Positions 33,881 through 42,781 of a stretch of DNA of 64,000 nucleotides are shown one piece after another (the stretch's first letter is position 1; every line of letters begins with the position of its first letter). The stretch lies in assembly GCA_003225175.1 (NCBI GenBank), contig QIBA01000032.1, forward strand, positions 124,001 through 188,000, in the 5' to 3' direction. This stretch comes from Acidobacteriota bacterium. GTDB lineage: Bacteria > Acidobacteriota > Terriglobia > Terriglobales > Acidobacteriaceae. A model generated the notes under the pieces. The model was not told the origin of the DNA. It worked only from the letters and a program-made list of their open reading frames with translations, and searched no databases. The translations under genes were made by a program, and so were the position numbers.

Positions 33881-34513
33881 CTACTCGCGTTTCGCAGCGC
33901 CGTCGAAGACGAGAGCGACAACCTGTTCCACGTAGTCTTCAGTGAGCCCCGTCTGCCGAATCAGAAAGCGCATATACAGCGAGCCGTAAAGGATGTCGAG
34001 TGCCAGATCGAGGTCGACATGTTCCGGCAACTCACGACGCGCCATGCCGCGGCGGAGTGTCTGGTAGGCCTCTTGCCGGCGAGGCATCATGAAGCGGTCG
34101 CGGAATGCCTGGATAAGCTCAGGATCCGACTGGCCTCCGCCGATGAGTGCCGCCACGATTCGTCCACGACGTCCGCGCAGGATGCGCACCAGATGTTTCA
34201 TTTGGATGCTGACGTCGTTGCGCACAGATCCTGTATTGGGAAAGCGCAATTCCTCGTCCGCACTGCGTGAGAACGCCTCGGCCACAAGCGATGCCTTGTT
34301 GGGCCACCAGCGGTAGACGGTAGCTTTGCCCACATCGGCGTCGGCAGCGATCGCTTCGATCGACAGGTCCGGGAATCCCATCTCCTGCAAAAGCTTCAGC
34401 GTGCTGCGCAAGATGGCCTTGCGGGCGTCCTCGCTGCGCGGCCTTCCCGGAGCTCGCTTCCCACTACTGGCCCTTGCTTCTGCGCTCTCCACGGGAGCGT
34501 AGGTTTGCGGCAT
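33881..34513 (-). CDS. TetR/AcrR-family transcriptional repressor
   Basis: Regulator of 210 residues. The N-terminal 20 residues are flexible (APVESAEARASSGKR), followed by the TetR HTH: DARKAILRSTLKLL, LSIEAIAADADVGKATVY and WWPNKASL. The C-terminal half (RRGRIVAALIGG, DLALDILYGSLYMRFL) is the TetR_C_11-like ligand domain. It is divergent from the RND pump genes with a palindrome between them, so it probably represses the pump and itself. The inducer is unknown. Confidence 0.87.
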   Translation of the reverse strand: MPQTYAPVESAEARASSGKRAPGRPRSEDARKAILRSTLKLLQEMGFPDLSIEAIAADADVGKATVYRWWPNKASLVAEAFSRSADEELRFPNTGSVRNDVSIQMKHLVRILRGRRGRIVAALIGGGQSDPELIQAFRDRFMMPRRQEAYQTLRRGMARRELPEHVDLDLALDILYGSLYMRFLIRQTGLTEDYVEQVVALVFDGAAKRE

Positions 34514-34535
34514 AAGATCACGTTAACATAAAATA

Positions 34536-34560
34536 AATCCGATACGTTCTGTTTCGGAAT
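34536..34560. promoter_or_regulatory. Candidate TetR operator in the divergent spacer
   Basis: AATCCGA (34536-34542) and TCGGAATT (34554-34561) form an imperfect palindrome with TCCGA/TCGGA perfect and an 11-nt spacer. It is 23 nt before the tetR start (minus) and 55 nt before the pump start. Confidence 0.5.
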
Positions 34561-34614
34561 TAAAATAAGAACTTACCACTTTAGTTGCAGAATTGACCGG
34601 GGGTCTCTCGTTCG

Positions 34615-37600
34615 ATGTGGATAGTGTCGTTAGCCTTACGGCGGCCTTATACCTTCGTGGTGATGGCGCTGTTGATTCTGATCCTTACTCCCATCGTGCT
34701 TCTGCGCACTTCGATCGACATCTTTCCCGAAATCAATATTCCAGTCATCAGCATCGTCTGGCAGTACTCCGGCATGCAGCCGCAGGAGATGGCCGACCGT
34801 TTTCTCAGCAACACCGAGCGTGGCCTGACGACACTGGTAAACGACATTCAGCACATCGAGTCCGTTGCCTTGCAGGGACGGGCCATCGAGAAGATTTATT
34901 TTCAGCCCACGGCGAACCTGCAGATGGCCATCGCTCAGGTAACCGCTGTCTCGCAGCAGATGGTGCGCCAATTACCCCCGGGAACGCAGCCGCCCTTAAT
35001 AATTGTTTATTCGGCATCAAGCGTTCCCATCGTGCAGGTCGGCATCAGCAGCAAAAGCATTCCCGAGCAGGAACTCAACGATCTCACGCTGAACTTTGTT
35101 CGCTCTCCTTTAACAACGGTCAAAGGCGCCGCAATTCCGTACCCCTACGGTGGAAAAGCGAGAGTGATCGCCGTCGACCTGGACACGCAGGCTCTTCAGG
35201 CGCACGGGCTGACTCCGGTAGACGTAGTGAATGCGGTCGACGCGCAGAACCTGATTCTTCCCTCCGGCACCGCAAAGATCGGCGGCCTGGAAATGAATGT
35301 GCGCATGAATGGCAGCACGCAGACAGTTGCCGAGCTGAACGATCTCCCTATCAAAACCAAGAACGGCGCGACGATCTATGTGCGTGACATCGGACATGTA
35401 CGCGACGGCTTCACCCCACAGACCAACATCGTTCGCCAGGACGGAGTACGCGGCACGCTGCTGAGCATAATGAAGAATAGTGGCGCCTCGACCCTGGACA
35501 TTGTCGCTCAGATCAAAGCGCGCTTGCCTACTATCGCCGAAAGCCTGCCTCAGGACCTCCAGATCAAAACACTCTTCGATCAATCGCTATTCGTCAGAGG
35601 TTCGATTCAGGGAGTGTTGCGCGAGGGCGCCATCGCTGCCGTGCTTACGGCGCTGATGATATTGCTGTTTCTGGGCGATTGGCGGCCAACTGTAGTCATT
35701 ACTGTTTCCATTCCTCTCTCGATCTGCGTCTCCATCATCCTGCTGAGTGCCCTCGGCGAAACGATCAACATCATGACGCTCGGAGGGCTCGCTCTAGCCG
35801 TCGGAATCCTGGTCGATGATGCGACCGTCGCGATCGAGAATATCGAGCGCAACCTCGCCATGGGCAAAGACATGAAGCAGGCCATCCTCGATGGCTCACA
35901 GCAGATCGCGCTTCCGGCCTTTGTCTCAACGATCTGCATCTGCATCGTGTTCGTGCCTATGTTTTTCCTGACGGGGGTGGCCAAGTATCTGTTTGTTCCT
36001 CTGGCTGAGGCGGTTGTATTCGCCATGCTGGCGTCGTATTTCCTTTCGCGAACTCTCGTCCCAACCATGGTGCTGTACATCATGCGAGGACACGAGCACA
36101 AAGCGGCCACGCCGAAGACGATCCTCGGAAGGCTCCAGCGTGGTTTTGAAAGCGCCTTCGAAAAGTTTCGTGAGGCTTACCGGGATCTGCTGGGTAACGC
36201 GCTGGAGCACCGCAAGATATTCGCGGCGGCCTTTCTCAGCTTTTGCGTTTTATCTTCTGGACTGATCTTCTTTCTAGGCCAGGATTTCTTTCCTGCGGTC
36301 GACGCCGGAGTTTTCCGTTTACACGTGCGTGCGCGTGCCGGTACTCGGATCGAAGAAACAGCGCGCCTCTGTGATGAAGTCGAGAAGGTACTGCGGCAGG
36401 AAATTCCCAGAAACGAACTGGTAACCATCCTCGACAATATTGGTTTGCCATTCAGCTCAATTAACACCACCTACAGCACCAGCGGAACAATAGGCACCTC
36501 CGATGCCGAGATACTGGTCTCTCTAAATCAGGAGCATCATCACCCCACTGCAGATTACGTAAAGAAGCTTCGCGAGGATCTGCCGCTCTATTTTCCCGGC
36601 ACGGAGTTCTTTTTCCAGCCCGCCGATATAGTGAGTCAGATTCTGAACTTTGGCCTGCCTTCACCCATTGACGTTCAGGTGATTGGCCGCAATCTCAACG
36701 GGAATTACGCGATTGCCGAGCAAATCGCGAACCGGATGCGCCACGTGCCAGGCGCCGCCGACGTGCATGTGCAGCAGTTGATGAACGGCCCTGCAATCGA
36801 CCTGAACATCGACCGCTCGCGGGCCAAGGAAGTTGGACTCGACCAACAGGACGTTGCGCGCAACCTGCTGGTCTCGTTGAGTGGCAGCTTCCAGACCGCG
36901 CCAAGTTACTGGCTGAATCCGGAAAATGGAGTCACGTACAACGTTGCCGTTCAGACTCCCGACTATCGCCTCGACTCCATGCAGGCCCTCATGAACACGC
37001 CGGTTAGTTCGTCGTCGGCGCCCTCACCACAAGTGTTGGCGAATCTTGCGACGATCAAGCCGAATACGACTCCCGCAGCGATCTATCACTACGACATCAC
37101 GCCCGTAGTGGACGTCTACGCCTCGGTTCAAGGACGTGATTTGGGTGGATTGGCTAGCGACGTTCGCGCAGTACTGAAGGAATTCAATGGCAAACTGCCG
37201 CGAGGAACGCACATCACGCTTCGAGGACAGGTTGAAACCATGACCTCATCCTTCGTAGGACTGGCCTTCGGACTGATCATGGCAATCGTTCTGGTTTACC
37301 TGCTAATTGTGGTGAATTTCCAGTCCTGGCTCGACCCATTCATCATTATTACTGCACTGCCGGGCGCGCTGGCCGGCATCATGTGGATGTTGTTGCTGAC
37401 GCACACGCGCATGAGTGTGCCCTCGCTTACGGGCGCGATCATGTGCGTGGGAGTTGCCACGGCAAACAGCATTCTTCTGGTTTCGTTCGCGCGCGAGCGC
37501 ATGGATGCCGGACTTCCGGCGTTTCAGGCGGCCATGGAAGCTGGGTTCACTCGCATCCGTCCCGTGATCATGACCGCTCTGGCAATGATCATCGGCATGG

Positions 37601-37791
37601 TGCCCATGGCGCTGGGGATGGGCGAAGGCGGCGAGCAGAACGCGCCCTTGGGCCGCGCCGTCATCGGCGGCCTGCTCTTTGCCACCGTGGCGACTCTGTT
37701 TTTTGTGCCAGCGGTCTTTACAATGATTCACGGACGCAAGTCTGGGCACGTGATAGAACGGGCAGCACCAGAATGGGTTCACGAGGAGTAG
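34615..37791 (+). CDS. RND-family efflux pump inner-membrane permease
   Basis: AcrB/MdtB-like proton-driven pump of 1058 residues. The first transmembrane helix (TFVVMALLILILTPIVLL) is followed by the first porter domain; the second cluster of membrane segments follows from about residue 340. The transport pathway carries GGLALAVGILVDDATVAIEN, with the two consecutive Asp of RND proton channels. The second half repeats the pattern, ending in GEGGEQNAPLGRAVIGGLLF. It is transcribed away from a TetR gene and followed by its membrane fusion protein, whose frame overlaps it. Substrates are unknown; an outer-membrane factor is not in this operon but a TolC homologue lies at 57.6 kb. Confidence 0.93.
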   Translation: MWIVSLALRRPYTFVVMALLILILTPIVLLRTSIDIFPEINIPVISIVWQYSGMQPQEMADRFLSNTERGLTTLVNDIQHIESVALQGRAIEKIYFQPTANLQMAIAQVTAVSQQMVRQLPPGTQPPLIIVYSASSVPIVQVGISSKSIPEQELNDLTLNFVRSPLTTVKGAAIPYPYGGKARVIAVDLDTQALQAHGLTPVDVVNAVDAQNLILPSGTAKIGGLEMNVRMNGSTQTVAELNDLPIKTKNGATIYVRDIGHVRDGFTPQTNIVRQDGVRGTLLSIMKNSGASTLDIVAQIKARLPTIAESLPQDLQIKTLFDQSLFVRGSIQGVLREGAIAAVLTALMILLFLGDWRPTVVITVSIPLSICVSIILLSALGETINIMTLGGLALAVGILVDDATVAIENIERNLAMGKDMKQAILDGSQQIALPAFVSTICICIVFVPMFFLTGVAKYLFVPLAEAVVFAMLASYFLSRTLVPTMVLYIMRGHEHKAATPKTILGRLQRGFESAFEKFREAYRDLLGNALEHRKIFAAAFLSFCVLSSGLIFFLGQDFFPAVDAGVFRLHVRARAGTRIEETARLCDEVEKVLRQEIPRNELVTILDNIGLPFSSINTTYSTSGTIGTSDAEILVSLNQEHHHPTADYVKKLREDLPLYFPGTEFFFQPADIVSQILNFGLPSPIDVQVIGRNLNGNYAIAEQIANRMRHVPGAADVHVQQLMNGPAIDLNIDRSRAKEVGLDQQDVARNLLVSLSGSFQTAPSYWLNPENGVTYNVAVQTPDYRLDSMQALMNTPVSSSSAPSPQVLANLATIKPNTTPAAIYHYDITPVVDVYASVQGRDLGGLASDVRAVLKEFNGKLPRGTHITLRGQVETMTSSFVGLAFGLIMAIVLVYLLIVVNFQSWLDPFIIITALPGALAGIMWMLLLTHTRMSVPSLTGAIMCVGVATANSILLVSFARERMDAGLPAFQAAMEAGFTRIRPVIMTALAMIIGMVPMALGMGEGGEQNAPLGRAVIGGLLFATVATLFFVPAVFTMIHGRKSGHVIERAAPEWVHEE

Positions 37792-39050
37792 AGACAAGAT
37801 TGGGAAAGGAATTACAGGAAGACGTGAGTTATCCCGAAGTCATTAACTTTCCGTCGGAAACGGAACACCCGTCCGCCAGCCGTCCGCCGCAGAACAAGTC
37901 GGCACGGAAGGCGGGATGGATCGCAGGCGCAGTCATCCTCGTCTTGGTCATCGCCGGCGCTATAACGATCGCGAGCAAGCTGGGCGAAAAGAAAGCTCTC
38001 GCAGCGGAGACAGAGCGCCTCGCGATTCCAAATGTCACGGTCACTCATCCTACGCAGGAACAATCGCACGAGGAACTGGTCCTTCCCGCCACTGTGCAGG
38101 CATACAAGGAATCTCCAATCTACGCGCGCACCAACGGATATGTCCTGCACTGGTACAAAGACATCGGCTCACACTTGAATAAAGGTGACTTGCTCGCCGA
38201 CATCGACACTCCGGAAGTCGACCAGGAATTGCTGCAGGCACGCGCGACTCGCCAGCAGATCCAAGCCCAACTGGGCTTGGCGAAGAGTTCGGCAGAACGC
38301 TGGCAGAATCTGCGCAAGAGCGACTCCGTCTCGCAACAGGAAGTTGATCAGCAGGTCAGCGGATATCAGCAAGCGCAGGCAAATCTTGCGGCCGCAGACG
38401 CGAACGTGCGCCGGCTCAAGCAGATGGAGTCGTTCAAGCACGTGTACGCGCCGTTCGGCGGGGTGCTTACGAAGCGCAATATCGATGTTGGCGCTTTAAT
38501 CAACGCCGGGAACACGGGATCTGACAAGGAGCTGTTCGATGTGGCGCAGGTCGATCCGCTCCGGGTGTATGTCAACGTGCCGCAGACTTATAGCCCTGCC
38601 ATTCACATCGGCATGAAGGCATTTCTCGAGCAGCGCGAATATGCGGGTCAGCAGTTCGAAGGAAAGGTCGTGCGAACCTCCGAAGTCATTGATCCCTCGA
38701 CGCGGACTTTGCTCTCTGAGATCGATGTTCCCAATCCGGGAGGAAAAATTCTGCCCGGAGCCTACGCTCAGGTGCACTTCGCGGCAAAGATCGATGCTCC
38801 ACGGTTGACGATTCCGATCAACACCTTGCTTTTCCGACCTGAAGGTCCGCGCGCGGCGGTTGTCGATACCGATAATAGAGTTCATCTCCGCGCGGTAACC
38901 ATCGGCCGCGATTACGGCAGTTCAGTCGAAGTGGTTGCTGGACTTCAGGCTGACGATCAGGTGATCGTGAATCCGGCGGATTCTTTGGAAGAGGAACAGC
39001 AAGTTAAGGTGGCTACCAGCAAAGCGGGAGCGCAGAAGCAGGGAAGCTAG
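37773..39050 (+). CDS. RND efflux periplasmic adaptor (membrane fusion protein, HlyD family)
   Basis: Adaptor protein of about 425 residues. A cytoplasmic N-tail of some 50 residues is followed by one membrane segment (AGWIAGAVILVLVIAGAITI). The lipoyl/barrel-sandwich halves (YARTNGYVLHWYKDIGSHL; AFGGVLTKRNIDVGALI-like) frame an alpha-helical hairpin (ELLQARATRQQIQAQLGLAK). The ATG at 37773 overlaps the pump gene by 19 nt; a TTG at 37800 or GTG at 37824 are alternative starts that follow GAGGAG or AGGAAG better. Translation coupled to the pump is likely. Confidence 0.85.
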   Translation: MGSRGVETRLGKELQEDVSYPEVINFPSETEHPSASRPPQNKSARKAGWIAGAVILVLVIAGAITIASKLGEKKALAAETERLAIPNVTVTHPTQEQSHEELVLPATVQAYKESPIYARTNGYVLHWYKDIGSHLNKGDLLADIDTPEVDQELLQARATRQQIQAQLGLAKSSAERWQNLRKSDSVSQQEVDQQVSGYQQAQANLAAADANVRRLKQMESFKHVYAPFGGVLTKRNIDVGALINAGNTGSDKELFDVAQVDPLRVYVNVPQTYSPAIHIGMKAFLEQREYAGQQFEGKVVRTSEVIDPSTRTLLSEIDVPNPGGKILPGAYAQVHFAAKIDAPRLTIPINTLLFRPEGPRAAVVDTDNRVHLRAVTIGRDYGSSVEVVAGLQADDQVIVNPADSLEEEQQVKVATSKAGAQKQGS

Positions 39051-39075
39051 AAGAGAACCTCCAAGGATGAAAAAA

Positions 39076-39103
39076 GGGCAGCCGCTTCTGGCTGCCCTCT
39101 TTA
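39076..39103. terminator. Terminator between the efflux operon and the next convergent gene
   Basis: GGGCAGCC / GGCTGCCC, an 8-bp stem with loop GCTTCT, followed by TCTTTAA. On the minus strand it is followed by TTTTTTC, so it can serve both directions. Confidence 0.8.
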
Positions 39104-39118
39104 ATTCGCACTGAGTTT

Positions 39119-39538
39119 CTAGCGCCAACCGAAACCGGTGTAGCGCGTCCAGTCCCAAACGCGATTGTAGCGGTCTCTGCGGGCCACTTGCCGATCGCGT
39201 TGGATGTCGCGGTATCGTTCGCGCATCTCCTCGCGCTCACGCTCTGCCGCACGATAGTTGCCTTCGCGTTCAAACTGGCGAAGTTCCCAACGATCGTGTT
39301 CCAGTTCGCGTTCGTCGCGCCGGATGTCACTGTGGATGTCGCGACGCTCACGACAGCCACGATACTGATCGTGGCGGACGTAGTCACCGCGCTGCCAGTT
39401 CCGGTCATTGTTATGGCGACCATAATCGGCGCGTCGCCAGTCGCTGCTGCCATGCGATCGCCAGTTACGGTTTTGTGCCATCACGGTGCCAGTACCGGCC
39501 AGTGCTAACAGCAAAATCCCCACTGCTATTCCTTTCAT
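39119..39538 (-). CDS. Arg/Asp-rich secreted protein, intact paralogue
   Basis: Exported protein of 139 residues. The signal peptide is MKGIAVGILLLALAGTGTVM with cleavage near AQN. The mature part is Arg/Asp/Glu-rich: RRDIHSDIRRDERELEHD, REREEMRERYRDIQRDRQ, ending in WTRYTGFGWR. It should form a long charged helix or coiled coil. A second, frameshifted copy lies at 39781-40108. Function unknown; such proteins are common in acidobacteria and related to Trp-rich/Arg-rich periplasmic proteins. Confidence 0.68.
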   Translation of the reverse strand: MKGIAVGILLLALAGTGTVMAQNRNWRSHGSSDWRRADYGRHNNDRNWQRGDYVRHDQYRGCRERRDIHSDIRRDERELEHDRWELRQFEREGNYRAAEREREEMRERYRDIQRDRQVARRDRYNRVWDWTRYTGFGWR

Positions 39539-39701
39539 TTGAGTTTCTCGCTTGATCAGAATTCGGCTTCAGGGGTTAGCCGTTATCGCTAGCAACACCA
39601 ATTCACGAGAGAGTTGCGGTTTTTGTATGCCTGTTTGCGCCAGAGCTTGGGATGGAGGGAGCCGGGCCAAAACATGTGAAGATGTCAGGGAAAAGAGAAA
39701 A

Positions 39702-39724
39702 GGCAGTCTTCACGCTAGACTGCC
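39702..39724 (-). terminator. Terminator after the frameshifted Arg-rich gene
   Basis: GGCAGTCT / AGACTGCC, 8-bp stem with 7-nt loop. On the minus strand it is followed by TTTTCTCTTTTC. Confidence 0.7.
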
Positions 39725-39780
39725 CCTTCTACTTGGCGGAAGCTTCTTCAGCAGGAAGTGCCGGCTTCCGCAGTTAAAAT

Positions 39781-40108
39781 TTAACGCCAACCCCAGTACC
39801 GGTCATGGCGGACGTCACGGGTATCGCGGCGAGCATCCCAGCGGTCGCGCTTGATGTCGCGGTATTCATTCCGCAATTCCGCGCTCTCGCTGTGCTCCGC
39901 GCCAGTCGCCTTCACGAAGCTCCTCACGAAGTTCGCGGCGATCCTGAGCAATCCTGGCTCGATCATGACTCATGTCTCGATAATCAGCGCGGCGGTCTGC
40001 GTAGTCGCGTCGAAGATCGCGGTCGGCTCTCCAGTCGCGATCTTCCGCCATCAACGAGCCGGCGCCTAGGATTCCCATGAGAACTATGCCAATCAGAGTG
40101 CGTTTCAT
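39781..40108 (-). pseudogene. Arg/Asp-rich secreted protein, paralogue broken by a frameshift
   Basis: ATG at 40108 starts a signal peptide (MKRTLIGIVLMGILGAGSL) and an Arg/Asp-rich mature part (RDWRADRDLRRDYADRR) that ends early at a stop at 39866. The expected continuation lies in another frame: AELRNEYRDIKRDRWDAR and ending DRYWGWR at 39781. A single indel around 39895-39905 would restore a full-length protein of about 109 residues like its neighbour at 39119. Either a recent mutation or a sequencing error. Confidence 0.6.
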
Positions 40109-40226
40109 AATCTTTTTCTCCTCGTCACGGCCCGCCGGCAGGCCTACCAGTAGAAACACGACTCGGCCCAAGAGTTGCGGTGATTAAAAAGTGGCACAGA
40201 CACAATGGACTGCTCAGCGTGTGAGG

Positions 40227-40405
40227 CTTTGAAGGGGTACGGTTTCAACGAAGCGCAGTCGTGCCGTTAAAACCGGCCTGAAATCCGGCTTTAAGCCGCT
40301 GACGTGCTCTTTCTAAATTGCAATAAAGACGCCGAGGCTGAAGCCCGATTTTAAGTCTGGACTGATGGCACGGCTCCGCTTCGCTGAAGCCATGCCCCTT
40401 CAAAA
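40227..40405. repeat. Large imperfect palindromic element (about 179 bp)
   Basis: Outer arms of about 40 nt at 40227-40268 and 40364-40405 match in inverted orientation with few mismatches. For example, the left arm begins TTTGAAGGGGTACGG and the right ends CCATGCCCCTTCAAA. Inner arms (CGGCCTGAAATCCGG and CCGATTTTAAGTCTGG) also nearly pair. No coding frame; resembles a MITE or REP-like element. Confidence 0.6.
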
Positions 40406-40438
40406 CCATTTCCGCAAAGCTAATTTGGCCAAGCCCCC

Positions 40439-40456
40439 AGCATGCTGCGTCTCTAC
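40439..40456 (-). repeat. Family A repeat unit GTAGAGACGCAGCATGCT
   Basis: Inverted exact copy of the 18-bp unit at 62236-62253. It lies just beyond the large palindrome and before the ABC permease stop. Confidence 0.55.
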
Positions 40457-40489
40457 TCTGCAGCATGTTCGTGCCAGTCCTGTGAGCGC

Positions 40490-41323
40490 TCACAGCCCAG
40501 CTTCAATCCGCGAGCGTGGATCGAGATAATCGCGCAGTGCATCACCAATAAAATTGAACGACAGCACGGCGAGCATCACAGCCGCGGCAGGGAACAGGAC
40601 CAGGTGGGGCGCATCGAAAAGATGCGAGCGGCCGTCGTTCAACATGGAGCCCCAACTTGCTGTCGGTGGCGGTATTCCTAACCCGAGAAAGCTCATTGTT
40701 GCCTCGGCAAGCACAGCTCCCGCCATGCCAATTGCCGCCTGCACAATGACCGGCTGGATAATGTTCGGCAGAATATGACGTGTAATTACCCGCCAGTCAC
40801 TGGCTCCCAAGGCCCGAGCAGCTTCCACAAATTCCCGTTCCCGAACCGACAGCACCTGTGCTCGCACGAGTCGCGCATAGCCAACCCATCCGCCAATCCA
40901 GAGCGCAAGAATCAGGTTGAAGATTCCCGGTCCGAGGAAGGCCACGAAGGCGATGGCCAGCAGAATTCCAGGGAACGACAAAAACGCGTTCATCACCACA
41001 ATATTGAAAAAGCGGTCAATGCCGCCGCCGTAGTATCCGGCGATGCATCCGAAAAATAATCCGAGCAGCAATGAGCCGGCGACTACGCTGACTCCTACGA
41101 GCATTGAGATACGCGCGCCATAAATCACGCGCGAAAGGATGTCGCGTCCAAGCTCATCCGTGCCAAACCAATGCCCATGGCTCGGCCTTTCAAGGCGAGT
41201 CGACAGATCAAGCTGCGCCGGATCACGCGGCGCAATCAACGGCGCAAATAGCGCAAAGATCACGAACAGACAAACAAGCACGACGCCAAAGGCAGCGAGG
41301 CGATTGCGGAGGACTGAGCGCAT
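40490..41323 (-). CDS. ABC transporter permease, DppC/OppC type
   Basis: Dipeptide/oligopeptide-type inner-membrane permease of 277 residues with about six membrane segments. The N-terminal OppC-like start (LAAFGVVLVCLFVIFALFAP) and the loop FGTDELGRDILSRVIYGARIS are typical. The cytoplasmic EAA loop reads EAARALGASDWRVITRHILP, where the ATPase docks. The partner permease (DppB), substrate-binding protein and ATPases are not adjacent on either side. The gene is isolated between repeat elements, which suggests rearrangement or partners encoded elsewhere. Confidence 0.9.
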   Translation of the reverse strand: MRSVLRNRLAAFGVVLVCLFVIFALFAPLIAPRDPAQLDLSTRLERPSHGHWFGTDELGRDILSRVIYGARISMLVGVSVVAGSLLLGLFFGCIAGYYGGGIDRFFNIVVMNAFLSFPGILLAIAFVAFLGPGIFNLILALWIGGWVGYARLVRAQVLSVREREFVEAARALGASDWRVITRHILPNIIQPVIVQAAIGMAGAVLAEATMSFLGLGIPPPTASWGSMLNDGRSHLFDAPHLVLFPAAAVMLAVLSFNFIGDALRDYLDPRSRIEAGL

Positions 41324-41338
41324 GAGACGAACTCATTT

Positions 41339-41485
41339 AACCACGGACGCGAGGGAGCCGGGAGAAAGCAAAAAAAAAACTAAACAGTGAAGTACACGAA
41401 GGATCACGAAGAATAAAACCAGTGAGCTCTGTGCTCCGGGATTCCTTCCTTTGTGCTCCTTTCTGCGCTTCATGGTTTTACTCGG
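41339..41485. repeat. Decayed family B inverted repeat element
   Basis: A left arm ACCACGGACGCGAGGGAGCC and a right arm with TCCTTTGTGCTCCTTTCTG and CTTCATGGTTTTAC flank about 90 nt. No gene. Related to 5540-5722 and 60676-60820. Confidence 0.4.
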
Positions 41486-41568
41486 GTCAGGCTAGCGTAG
41501 TTGCCATGAGACGTAAGTCTCAAGAATCAATTACTTACGCTCTGATCAGAAATTCACAAGCAACCCGC

Positions 41569-41606
41569 TTGACATCTATTGCAATAAGTAATATTGTTAT
41601 TGCGAT
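41569..41606 (+). promoter_or_regulatory. Promoter with overlapping palindromic operator of the XRE-flotillin operon
   Basis: TTGACA (41569-41574) is followed after 17 nt by TATTGT (41592-41597). The palindrome ATTGCAATAA (41578-41587) / TTATTGCGAT (41597-41606) spans the spacer and -10. The GTG of the regulator gene lies at 41627, so the site is where an autorepressor would bind. Confidence 0.65.
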
Positions 41607-41626
41607 TTGTGATAGAGAGAAAAACC

Positions 41627-42157
41627 GTGAAGCTAGGCGAGAAAATTCGGTACCTGCGTGAGGTGGAAGGCAGCATTCGCGGGCTTGGTCGCGAGATGAC
41701 GCAGCAGGAGATCGTTCGTGCACTAAAGAAAGAGTCGGGCGCGAGCATCAGTCAGTCATATCTGTCGCAGATCGAGAAGGGCGCGCGTCCGCACCTCACC
41801 AACACCACGCGCTTGTTGCTCGCACGCTTCTTCAAGGTTCATCCGGGATACCTGGTGGATGACCCCGAGGGCTATCACACTGAATTGATTTCGGAGGTGC
41901 GCACGCTTGAGGAACGTCTTGATCTTTGGCTGATCGCCGGGGCCGAGCGCTTCCGCCGCGATGCGCAGGTAAGCCACGCGCTGCTGGAGGCGGCCAAGCA
42001 CGACGACTCGCGCGGTTGCCTCGTGTTGCTCGGCGCCATTTTGGACACGCCGGGACTGGCGGAACGCTTGCTTCAGGTCCTGAAACCGAATGGGCACAGC
42101 CGCGAAAACGGGAAGCGCAAACTGGATGGCAGCACGCGCGGAGAGGAGATCTTATGA
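41627..42157 (+). CDS. XRE-family helix-turn-helix regulator
   Basis: First gene of a five-gene operon. GTG at 41627 begins KLGEKIRYLREVEGS, and the HTH includes SQSYLSQIEKGARPHLTN and a preceding loop with REMTQQEIV. The HTH is atypical in that the first helices are separated by an insertion. Residues 95-175 form a helical, unrecognised domain (RTLEERLDLWLIAGAERFRR). Palindromic DNA overlapping the promoter suggests autoregulation. The ATGA at its end starts the next gene, so expression is coupled. Confidence 0.82.
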   Translation: MKLGEKIRYLREVEGSIRGLGREMTQQEIVRALKKESGASISQSYLSQIEKGARPHLTNTTRLLLARFFKVHPGYLVDDPEGYHTELISEVRTLEERLDLWLIAGAERFRRDAQVSHALLEAAKHDDSRGCLVLLGAILDTPGLAERLLQVLKPNGHSRENGKRKLDGSTRGEEIL

Positions 42158-42747
42158 ATTGGGAACTCTTCTATCTGATCTGTTTCATTGTGGGATTCGG
42201 GTTCAGCGCGCTCTCGTTCTTGACGGGAACTCTGCATCTTCATCTGCCTGTGAAATGGCATTTACATCTGGGCAAGGGTTTGGGTTCGAGCGGCGGTCTC
42301 TCCATTTTTAATTCGTTCTCACTCATGGCGTTCCTGACCTGGTTTGGCGCCATGGGATATCTGATGACCCGGCATTCGAGCTTCTGGTTCGGATTTATTC
42401 TTGCCGCGGCAACGCTTGGCGGCAGCGTCGGGGGCTCGATCATTTTCCTCTTCCTTGCAAAGTTCCTGATGAAGTACGACGTCGGGGTTGACGCTGCGGA
42501 ATACGAGATGACGGGGGTGCTTGGCCGCGTGACTAGTTCGATCCGCAGTGGCGGTACGGGAGAAATGGTCTTTGAACAAGTAGGCACGCGGCGTAGTTGC
42601 GGCGCACGGAGTGAAGACGGAACGCCGATCGCGAAAGGAACAGAAGTGGTCGTTACGCGTTATGAGTGCGGTATCGCGTACGTGCGTACCTGGGACGAGA
42701 TTTCCGGAGAGGCCGATGCCAAAGCCGGAGAGTTGAGCAAACAGTAG
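42154..42747 (+). CDS. NfeD-like membrane protein with C-terminal OB fold
   Basis: Membrane protein of 197 residues whose ATG overlaps the stop of the regulator gene (ATGA) with GAGAGGAG before it. Two to three membrane segments (YLICFIVGFGFSALSFL; FWFGFILAAATLGGSVGGSIIF) are followed by an OB-like domain of about 75 residues (MTGVLGRVTSSIRSGGTGE; ARSEDGTPIAKGTEVVVTRY). This is the YuaF/NfeD pattern that accompanies flotillins. A true NfeD protease domain is absent. Its job is probably to help anchor or organise the flotillin encoded next. Confidence 0.78.
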   Translation: MNWELFYLICFIVGFGFSALSFLTGTLHLHLPVKWHLHLGKGLGSSGGLSIFNSFSLMAFLTWFGAMGYLMTRHSSFWFGFILAAATLGGSVGGSIIFLFLAKFLMKYDVGVDAAEYEMTGVLGRVTSSIRSGGTGEMVFEQVGTRRSCGARSEDGTPIAKGTEVVVTRYECGIAYVRTWDEISGEADAKAGELSKQ

Positions 42748-42781
42748 TTGGATCCCTTATTGGGATGCAGGGAGAAACGTT

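Noticed and set aside
40490-41323. Complete peptide ABC transporter operon
   Set aside because: Only the DppC-type permease is present; neither side has DppB, binding protein or ATPase genes.
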